Below, in pieces: positions 1 to 4,815 of a stretch of 7,686 bases of DNA. The stretch lies in NCBI GenBank assembly GCA_036403035.1, contig DASWRT010000394.1:1-7686 (forward strand), read 5' to 3'. This stretch comes from DASWRT01 sp036403035 (GTDB lineage Bacteria > Pseudomonadota > Alphaproteobacteria > ATCC43930 > CGMCC-115725). The notes beneath the pieces are model-generated. The model worked only from the letters and a program-made list of their open reading frames with translations, was not told the DNA's origin and ran no database searches. Made by a program: the position numbers and the translations under genes. How positions within the stretch are numbered: position 1 is the stretch's first letter; each line of letters begins with the position of its first letter.

Positions 1-77
1 CCGCGCTGTTCTACGGGCACCAGAACGGCGCCTGGAAGTTCTGCAGCGCCGGCGCCGTGCCGAGCCGGGAGAGCTGA
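1..77 (+). CDS. C-terminal end of an unidentified protein (partial)
   Basis: The first complete codon is at position 3 and the frame ends at the TGA at 75-77, giving 24 residues (ALFYGHQNGAWKFCSAG, then AVPSRES). The aromatic- and glycine-rich composition (FYGHQNGAWKFC) looks like the end of a real folded domain, possibly an exported one, but is too short to place in a family. A very strong hairpin begins 7 bp after the stop, as expected at the 3' end of a gene, which supports this frame over the other two. The start lies outside the window. The function is not recognised. Confidence 0.55.
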   Translation, partial: ALFYGHQNGAWKFCSAGAVPSRES

Positions 78-83
78 GGCGAC

Positions 84-138
84 GCGGGCCGGGCGGATGG
101 GCGGACGAGACGTTCCTCCGCCCGTCCGTCCGGCCCGC
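84..138 (+). terminator. Strong hairpin, probable transcription terminator
   Basis: Arms at 84-105 and 117-138 can form 22 consecutive base pairs around an 11-nt loop, starting 7 bp after the stop codon at 75-77. Twenty pairs are Watson-Crick. The other two (93 with 129, 98 with 124) are G-U in a + strand transcript but would be A-C mismatches in a - strand transcript. This favours function in RNA read from the upstream gene. No run of T follows the right arm, so it is not a textbook intrinsic terminator. It could instead protect the 3' end of the mRNA. Confidence 0.65.
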
Positions 139-413
139 AGCAAACCCCGCTTGTCGACGACGGTTCGGCGGGATCGGGAGGAGTTCTCAGTAATCGCAGT
201 AAGTTGTCGAAATGATTGTTCTTCGTCTCCGACGATCGTCTCCCGGATCTTCAGAGGGAATCGGCGGATCGTCCCGATTCCGGAGATGATTGCTTTCGTT
301 TTTGGACCGACAAGAGGAACGCCGCCGATGGAATGAGCGGCGCGCCCGGCTGTTTGCCCGACAGAACTTCGCAGGAGCGGACCGGCCGGACGGGTGGCCG
401 AACGGAGGTGGGC
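139..413. other. Gene-free stretch with several small dyads, leader of the next gene
   Basis: No reading frame here looks coding. The part at 181-240 has only 27 G or C in 60 bases, far below the rest of the window, which is typical of a promoter or regulatory region. Visible elements are a perfect 10-bp palindrome GACGATCGTC at 231-240, and an inverted repeat GGAATCGG/CCGATTCC at 257-264 and 274-281. Outer arms TCTCC (239-243) and GGAGA (282-286) can lengthen that stem across a bulge. The similar stretches ATGATTGTTCTTCGT and ATGATTGCTTTCGT lie at 212-226 and 286-299. I could not find a convincing pair of -35 and -10 boxes. Confidence 0.5.
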
Positions 414-719
414 ATGCGTCGCCGCATTTCAGCGATCGTCGGGACATGGCGGCCGGCGGCGGTTGCCGCTTCCGGCATCATCGTCGCCGCAGTCGTCGGC
501 GGCTCGGCGGCATCGGCCGCCGAGCCGCCCTGCCGCAGCGAGATCGGAGACGTGCAGCGGCAGGTCGCCGAGGCGCAGGTTCCGGCCGCCAAGGAGGCGC
601 AGATCCGCGCCCTGCTGGAGCAGGTCGACCGCGCCTGCAAGGAGAACGACGAGGTGGTCGCGTCGGCCGGGCTCGATCAGGTCCGTGCGATCCTCAAGGA
701 ACAGCGGAAACCGAGCTGA
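414..719 (+). CDS. Small exported protein with two cysteines, function unknown
   Basis: Encodes 101 residues. The ATG at 414 is preceded by GGAGG at 404-408 with a 5-nt spacer, which decides the start over longer versions of the frame. The N-terminus has the form of a Sec signal peptide: three arginines after the first Met, a hydrophobic stretch at about residues 13-31, and an Ala/Ser-rich cleavage region (SAASAAE, cut near residue 36). The mature part is about 65 residues of mostly helix-forming sequence rich in Gln, Glu, Ala and Lys. It has two cysteines, Cys40 and Cys75, one near the start of the first predicted helix and one near the end of the second. They could form a disulfide that clamps a helical hairpin in the periplasm. 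No lipobox is seen. I do not recognise the family. A small gene follows 15 bp downstream and may share its transcript. Confidence 0.75.
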   Translation: MRRRISAIVGTWRPAAVAASGIIVAAVVGGSAASAAEPPCRSEIGDVQRQVAEAQVPAAKEAQIRALLEQVDRACKENDEVVASAGLDQVRAILKEQRKPS

Positions 720-734
720 AGAGGCGCGAGCAGG

Positions 735-905
735 ATGTCCGAGAAGGATCTCGACAAGCAGAACAAGAAGGCGCCGTACCTCAATCCGGACAGGTCACCG
801 ATGCGGACCGGCAACCCGCAGCTCGATCCGGAGGGCAGGGACGACGCCGCGAAGCCCCCGCCCGACCGCCCGCACGCGCCGCCGACCGGGCCGCGCAAGG
901 GGTAG
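735..905 (+). CDS. Small proline-rich, charged protein of 56 residues, function unknown
   Basis: The frame runs from the ATG at 735 to the TAG at 903-905. The product starts MSEKDLDKQNKKAPYLNPDR and continues with a Pro/Arg/Asp-rich tail ending TGPRKG. Nearly every codon ends in G or C (exceptions are two GAT, one AAT and one TCA), the pattern of real genes in this window. A purine-rich stretch GAAGAGG at 718-724 lies 10 nt before the ATG and may be the ribosome site; part of it overlaps the previous stop codon. There is no signal peptide, membrane segment or cysteine, and the composition suggests a disordered cytoplasmic protein. It lies 15 bp after the exported-protein gene and converges on the acetyltransferase gene on the other strand, 36 bp away. 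The family is not recognised. Confidence 0.6.
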   Translation: MSEKDLDKQNKKAPYLNPDRSPMRTGNPQLDPEGRDDAAKPPPDRPHAPPTGPRKG

Positions 906-941
906 GATTGACCGCTCTCCGACCAGCCCGCGGCATCGGTC

Positions 942-1460
942 TCAGCTTGCGGCTCCCGGCTTTTCGTAGACGAGCATGCCGAAGCCGGGTTTCTTGCCCG
1001 GCCCGTCGGCGCGATAGCCGACCTTCTCAAGGATCTTCCAGGACGTGCGGTTTTCCGGGCGGCATTCGGCATAGATGCGGCGCTTCGGCATGATGCGCCC
1101 GGCCATGCGCGTCAGCGCCGCAGCGGCTTCGGTGCCGTAGCCGCTGCCGTGGTGGGCGGCGCCGACCCATTGCCCGAGTTCCGCGTCGTCGTCGCCGTGC
1201 AGGAACACGCACGAGATGCCGACGAGCGCGTCATCGGACCGCCGCCACATGCCGAGAAAGAAGGTGTTGCCGCTCTCGTTGCGGCGGATCAGCGCTTCCG
1301 CGTCCTCGACCGAGAAAGGCGGATGCAGGAACGAGATCACGGTGGTGATCGCCGGATGGTCGGTGACGATGCGGACGGCTTCGGCATCCTCCGGCCGCAG
1401 CGGCTTCAGGACGAGATTTTCGGAGATCTCGGCCATATCCGAAACGAGCGGCCTGCCCAT
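942..1460 (-). CDS. GNAT family N-acetyltransferase, RimJ/RimL type (copy 1)
   Basis: Encodes 172 residues, the usual size for a single-domain GNAT enzyme that moves an acetyl group from acetyl-CoA to an amine. The N-terminal strand and helix LVLKPLRPEDAEAV (16-29) are typical of the RimJ/RimL branch. The acetyl-CoA pyrophosphate loop lies at HGSGYGTEA (104-112), with Gly107 and Gly109 in place. His stands at 104, where Gln or Arg is usual. The C-terminal motif N137-x-x-S140, then E145-K146-x-G148-Y149, is also family-typical. The start at 1460 has a GGGGAGA ribosome site (bases 1466-1472) 5 nt upstream and lines up without gaps with the start of the neighbouring copy; a Met at residue 9 is the alternative. 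The substrate cannot be told from sequence: protein N-termini, antibiotics or small amines are all possible. The gene lies 74 bp downstream of copy 2 and is probably transcribed with it. Confidence 0.9.
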   Translation of the reverse strand: MGRPLVSDMAEISENLVLKPLRPEDAEAVRIVTDHPAITTVISFLHPPFSVEDAEALIRRNESGNTFFLGMWRRSDDALVGISCVFLHGDDDAELGQWVGAAHHGSGYGTEAAAALTRMAGRIMPKRRIYAECRPENRTSWKILEKVGYRADGPGKKPGFGMLVYEKPGAAS

Positions 1461-1534
1461 CGATGTCTCCCCGGAAGGTGGTTCGGCGCGCCGACGGAGA
1501 TCTCCCGCCGCTGCGCGCCGGTGGCCGGTCGTGA

Positions 1535-2074
1535 TCAATCCGCCGGCACCAGTGCCGGCGCCGGTATCGGACCTTCATAGAGCATCAGGATACGGCCCGG
1601 CCGCCTCCCCGGAGCGCCCGTGGACCGATAGCCGGCCTTTTCGAGGGCCTTCCACGAGGCGCGATTCTCCGGATTGCATTCGGCGACGATGCGGCGGCCC
1701 GGAAAGGAGCGCGCGACCATGCGGCCGAGCGCGGCTGCCGCCTCCGTCCCGTAGCCGTTGCTGTGGAAGGCCGTACCGACCCATTGGGCGAGCCTGGCCT
1801 CATCGTCGCCTTCCAGGAACACGCACGAAATGCCCACGAGGGCATTGTCGGACCGCCGCCACATGCCAAGAAAAAGCGCCTGGCCGCTGTCGTTCTGTCG
1901 GATCAGTGCCCGTGCATCCTCGACGGTGAACGGCGGGCGCAGGATCGCGATGACGGTGGTGATCGCCGGATGATCGGTGATGGCTCGGACGGCCTCGGCA
2001 TCCTCCGGCCGTAAAGCTTTCAGGACGAGGCTCTCGGACGTCTCGGTCAAATCGCAAGTCAGGGTATCTGCCAT
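1535..2074 (-). CDS. GNAT family N-acetyltransferase, RimJ/RimL type (copy 2)
   Basis: Encodes 179 residues and is a paralogue of the gene just downstream. My hand alignment gives 108 identical residues in the first 150 with no gaps, after which the C-terminal tails differ. Shared family features are LVLKALRPEDAEAV (16-29), the acetyl-CoA loop HSNGYGTEA (104-112, Gly107 and Gly109 kept, Ser at 105 where copy 1 has Gly) and the NPENRASWKALEKAGYR motif (134-150). The tail is longer than in copy 1 and Pro/Ala-rich (PIPAPALVPAD). The frame stays open far upstream, but the ATG at 2074 is chosen because GGAAGGAA (bases 2082-2089) sits 7 nt before it and the two copies align from this Met. It follows an AT-rich promoter-like region and is probably the first gene of a two-gene unit. 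The substrate is unknown. Confidence 0.9.
   Translation of the reverse strand: MADTLTCDLTETSESLVLKALRPEDAEAVRAITDHPAITTVIAILRPPFTVEDARALIRQNDSGQALFLGMWRRSDNALVGISCVFLEGDDEARLAQWVGTAFHSNGYGTEAAAALGRMVARSFPGRRIVAECNPENRASWKALEKAGYRSTGAPGRRPGRILMLYEGPIPAPALVPAD
1541..1560 (-). repeat. 9-bp perfect inverted repeat at the 3' end of copy 2
   Basis: CGCCGGCAC at 1541-1549 and GTGCCGGCG at 1552-1560 are exact reverse complements separated by 2 bases. They lie in the last codons of the acetyltransferase gene, 3 bp before its stop codon. In RNA this would be a GC-rich hairpin of about 8 pairs with a tetraloop, which could slow polymerase or protect the 3' end between the two paralogues. No T run follows, and it may be a chance product of Pro/Ala/Gly codons. 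Confidence 0.3.
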
Positions 2075-2114
2075 GGAACAATTCCTTCCAGACGATATCC
2101 GGCCGATTGGGCAC

Positions 2115-2153
2115 GTGCACTCAATTGGGGTGCGAAATTCGAGTGCCTCAATT
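2115..2153. repeat. Short direct repeat in the acetyltransferase promoter region
   Basis: GTGCACTCAATT (2115-2126) and GTGCCTCAATT (2143-2153) share the same sequence apart from one inserted base, with the CTCAATT cores 27 bp apart. Between them lies a small dyad CGAA-A-TTCG at 2133-2141. Repeats of this type next to a -10 box can be half-sites of a transcription factor, but this is inferred from position only. Confidence 0.35.
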
Positions 2154-2156
2154 ATA
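2151..2156 (-). promoter_or_regulatory. Possible -10 box of the acetyltransferase promoter
   Basis: The - strand reads TATAAT, a perfect match to the bacterial housekeeping -10 consensus, 76 bp before the start codon at 2074. The 8-bp ATTATAAT at 2151-2158 is palindromic, so the + strand also reads TATAAT (2153-2158), but no gene starts nearby in that direction. No good -35 box is present at 16-18 bp, so the promoter may need an activator. The repeats between this box and the gene could be a regulator site. Confidence 0.4.
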
Positions 2157-2256
2157 ATCACTGATCTCGATGAGTATGGCCAGACCCATCGTTCGGCCAT
2201 TCCGGGGCGCGATAAACCGCGCGAGCAGGGTGACCTTCGGAGGTGCTGCCTTGCTA

Positions 2257-3477
2257 CTACGCAGTGCTTCGGGCTTCGCCGGCGACGCGCTGGAGCGCGC
2301 GGAAAAGGCCAAGGGAGAGGAGTGCGGCGGCGAACATCGAGGCTGCGACGACGATCGGCGCCGCCGAACTGCCCGTCACGTCGCGCGCCCAGCCGGCGGC
2401 CGGATTCAGGAGCGCGACTCCGGCGTAATAGCAGGTGTAGTAGACACCCATGCCGGCTGCCCGATTCTCCGGGCGCAACACCTCGGTAGGAAGCTTCAGG
2501 ATCAGCCCGGGCGGCGGCGCGATCAGGATGCCGATCAAAGCGAAGGCGGTGAGCGGCGCCGCGCCGCCCGCCGGAACGGCGAGCACCGCAAGCGTCAGCG
2601 CGATGAAGCAGACGCCCATCACGGCATCGGGGCGGCCGATCCGCTCGGCCAGATACCCCGCCAACGGCAGCGCCGGGACGCTCACCCACATGACGAGGCT
2701 CACCATCGCGCCCGCCGCGGCGACCGTATATCCCTGCGCGACAAGGTGACTGGGGCCGAAATTGAGGAGAAGGCCGAAGCCGAGATTGAAGAAGCTCCAG
2801 GTCATCCCGGATACCGCCGCGAGCTGCCACTCCGCGCGCGAAAGGCGAACCTGCCAGGAGGGCGCAGCCTGCCGCACGCCACCGGGCGCCCGGTAGACCG
2901 CCGCGACAAGCAGGAACGCAAGGGCGCACATCGCCGTCACCGCATTCAGCGCCGTCTCGACGGAGCTTCTCTCGGCGAGCGCTCCGAGGGTGACGAGCGC
3001 GAGTCCGCTGCCGATCGGCGCTGAGCTGAGGAAGAACGCCATCGCCCTCACGATCTCGCGGCCGACGAACCAGTCCGCCATCATCTTGGTCAGCAGGATG
3101 TTGAGAGGGACGGCCCCGATTCCGGCGATGATCCGTCCGGCAAGGGCGGAGGGATACGTGTCGCTCGACGCGACGCAGAATCCGCCCGCGGCCATCAGCG
3201 CGAGCCCGCAGAGCGCGATCCGCTTGTCGCCGAAACGTTGGCCGAGAATGCCGCTCGGCAGCGCCAGCAGGACGCCCGGCAGCATGAACAGGCCGACGAG
3301 CGTGCCCATCTCGGTGAAACCGAGCCCCATCCGCTTGACGAGCACCGGGCCGACCGTGGCGACGGACTGGAAGCTGAACGAAATCGTCGTCCGCGCGAGG
3401 AAGAGGACGAAGAGAATCAGCCAGCGGCTGCGGCCCGCTTCCACGCGAAGATCCGACGGCGGCCGATCCGAAGCCAT
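2257..3477 (-). CDS. Major facilitator superfamily (MFS) transporter
   Basis: Encodes 406 residues, typical for a 12-helix MFS protein of the inner membrane. Hydrophobic segments run through the whole protein, for example about residues 18-46, 57-76, 87-105, 113-131, 145-168 and 178-195 in the first half. A hydrophilic central loop follows at about 196-216, and the second half again holds about six segments. The loop between helices 2 and 3 has the MFS motif A form GILGQRFGDKR (76-86), with Gln where the usual Asp stands. A second copy is AGYLAERIGR (273-282). The start at 3477 has GAGGGG (bases 3486-3491) 8 nt upstream. A longer frame begins at 3543 but lacks such support. The general pattern recalls the NarK/CynX-like anion and drug transporters, but the substrate cannot be assigned. 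It is transcribed divergently from potF. Confidence 0.88.
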   Translation of the reverse strand: MASDRPPSDLRVEAGRSRWLILFVLFLARTTISFSFQSVATVGPVLVKRMGLGFTEMGTLVGLFMLPGVLLALPSGILGQRFGDKRIALCGLALMAAGGFCVASSDTYPSALAGRIIAGIGAVPLNILLTKMMADWFVGREIVRAMAFFLSSAPIGSGLALVTLGALAERSSVETALNAVTAMCALAFLLVAAVYRAPGGVRQAAPSWQVRLSRAEWQLAAVSGMTWSFFNLGFGLLLNFGPSHLVAQGYTVAAAGAMVSLVMWVSVPALPLAGYLAERIGRPDAVMGVCFIALTLAVLAVPAGGAAPLTAFALIGILIAPPPGLILKLPTEVLRPENRAAGMGVYYTCYYAGVALLNPAAGWARDVTGSSAAPIVVAASMFAAALLSLGLFRALQRVAGEARSTA

Positions 3478-3596
3478 AGGCGCTGCCCCTCGCTCATTCC
3501 GGTGTTGCCGCGGTGCACAGCGTACCGCCGGACGGCCGAACAACCAAGCATGGTACGTTGCCGTCCGCGCCTGCCGGCCGGGGCGTTCCGTTTCGA

Positions 3597-3625
3597 TTGA
3601 CTTTGCGGCGCCGCTCTGCTGAATG
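3597..3625 (+). promoter_or_regulatory. Possible promoter of the pot operon
   Basis: TTGACT at 3597-3602 matches five of six bases of the -35 consensus. About 16-17 bp downstream lies a poor -10 candidate (CTGAAT at 3619-3624 or TGAATG at 3620-3625), 44 or so bp before the potF start. The spacer contains a perfect 10-bp palindrome GCGGCGCCGC at 3605-3614, a position where a repressor could block polymerase. In GC-rich DNA such a palindrome may be chance. Confidence 0.3.
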
Positions 3626-3668
3626 GCGCGGAATTTCCGTACCGCAGGTCGCCCGCAGAGTTGCCGCC

Positions 3669-4796
3669 ATGAACGCCCGCCTCTCGTCGTTGCTCGCCGG
3701 CGCCGCGGTGGCCGGTGCCGTCGCCTTCGCCTGGATCTCCGCGCCGGGTCCCGGCCGCGCGGACGAGCCGAAACAGCTCAACGTCTACAACTGGTCCGAC
3801 TACATCGCCGAGGACACGGTTCCGGCCTTCGAGAAGGAGACCGGGATCAAGGTCACCTACGACGTCTACGACAGCAACGAGACGCTGGAAGCGAAGCTGC
3901 TGTCGGGGCGCACCGGATACGACGTCGTCGTGCCGTCGGCGATGCCGTTCATGGCGCGCGAGATCAAGGCGAAGGCGTTCCGTCCGATCGACAAGAGCAA
4001 GCTGCCGAACTACGGCAATCTCGACCCGATGATCCTGGAGAAGGTCGCCGCGGCCGATCCGGGCAACCAGTACGGCGTGCCGTACCTGTGGGGGACGACC
4101 GGGCTCGGCTACAACGTCGCGAAGGTCAAGGCGGCGCTCGGCGCGGACGCGAAGGTCGACAGCCTCGCCGTCCTGTTCGATCCGGAAAACGCGAAGAAGC
4201 TCGCCGGCTGCGGCATCTCCGTGCTCGACACGGCGCAGGAGCTGTTCCCGGCGGCGCTCGCCTATCTCGGCGCCGATCCGCTGAGCCGCGACCCGAAGGA
4301 CATCGAGCGCGGCGCCGCGGTCGTCGCCAAGATCCGCCCGTACATCCGCAAGTTTCATTCCTCGCAGTACATCAACGATCTCGCCAACGGCGACATCTGC
4401 CTCGCCTTCGGCTACTCGGGCGACGTGATCCAGGCGCGCAGCCGCGCCGCCGACGCCAAGAACGGCATCGAGATCGGCTATGCGATCCCCAGGGAGGGCG
4501 CGATGCTGTGGGTCGACATGATGGCGATCCCGGCCGACGCGCCGCACCCGGAGAACGCGCTCGCCTTCATCAACGACATCCTGAAGCCGCAGACGATCGC
4601 GGCGATCAGCGACACCGTCGGCTACCCGAACCCGAACAAGCCGGCGACCGCCCTGGTGAAGCCGGAGATCCGCGACGATGCCGAGATCTATCCGCCGGAA
4701 GCGGTCCGCGCGAAGCTGTTCTTCGACCAGCCGGTCGACCCGAGTTTCGAGCGGCTGCGCACGCGCGCCTGGACGCGCGTGAAGTCCGGCACCTAG
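3669..4796 (+). CDS. potF: Putrescine-type periplasmic binding protein PotF
   Basis: Encodes 375 residues (E. coli PotF has 370). It is the periplasmic receptor that hands polyamine to the PotHI permease. A signal peptide covers about residues 1-31, with likely cleavage after GRA. The mature protein resembles PotF along its length: YNWSDYIAEDTV (40-51), PYLWGTTGLGYNV (138-150), FHSSQYINDLANGDIC (229-244) and the C-terminal TRAWTRVKSG. By alignment with E. coli PotF from memory, the acidic ligand residues are kept as Asp44, Glu191, Asp252 and Asp283, with Trp42, Ser43, Ser90 and Tyr319. Two aromatic positions differ: Tyr249 for Trp244 and Trp281 for Phe276. The cysteine pair Cys181/Cys244 is also present. 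The start is the only in-frame ATG that gives a proper signal peptide; its ribosome site is weak. Close diamines such as cadaverine, or spermidine, remain possible ligands. Confidence 0.95.
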   Translation: MNARLSSLLAGAAVAGAVAFAWISAPGPGRADEPKQLNVYNWSDYIAEDTVPAFEKETGIKVTYDVYDSNETLEAKLLSGRTGYDVVVPSAMPFMAREIKAKAFRPIDKSKLPNYGNLDPMILEKVAAADPGNQYGVPYLWGTTGLGYNVAKVKAALGADAKVDSLAVLFDPENAKKLAGCGISVLDTAQELFPAALAYLGADPLSRDPKDIERGAAVVAKIRPYIRKFHSSQYINDLANGDICLAFGYSGDVIQARSRAADAKNGIEIGYAIPREGAMLWVDMMAIPADAPHPENALAFINDILKPQTIAAISDTVGYPNPNKPATALVKPEIRDDAEIYPPEAVRAKLFFDQPVDPSFERLRTRAWTRVKSGT

Positions 4797-4815
4797 CCCA
4801 GGTATTCCCCCGCAT

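Larger units (their letters stand above)
2075..2256. other. Intergenic region between MFS gene and acetyltransferase pair
   Basis: There is no gene in these 182 bp. The half next to the acetyltransferase start (about 2111-2160) has 23 G or C in 50 bases, low for this genome, and contains promoter-like and repeated elements. These are a GCACGTGC palindrome at 2111-2118 and a near-direct repeat of GTGC(A)CTCAATT at 2115-2126 and 2143-2153. The half next to the MFS stop shows only weak stems (for example GCGCG/CGCGC at 2207-2211 and 2218-2222), and I see no convincing terminator there. Confidence 0.5.

Noticed and set aside
906..941. Possible bidirectional terminator between the converging small gene and acetyltransferase copy 1
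   Set aside because: Only a 4-5 bp GACCG/CGGTC pairing is visible, with no T run on either side.
290..1093. Overlapping + strand frame of 267 codons across the two small genes
   Set aside because: Arg/Gly-rich shadow translation. The frames from 414 and 735 have ribosome sites or better codon use.
2207..2243. Possible terminator after the MFS gene (GCGCG/CGCGC stem and CCTTCGGAGG)
   Set aside because: The stems are only 3-5 bp and have no T run, so they are indistinguishable from chance in GC-rich DNA.
2075..2929. Upstream extension of acetyltransferase copy 2 to a 464-residue protein
   Set aside because: The extra residues come from the intergenic region and from an alternative frame of the MFS gene. 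The start at 2074 has a ribosome site and aligns with the paralogue.
2170..3024. A 284-codon + strand frame antisense to the MFS gene
   Set aside because: Charged Arg/Gly/Asp-rich composition without motifs; the opposite strand encodes a clear membrane protein.
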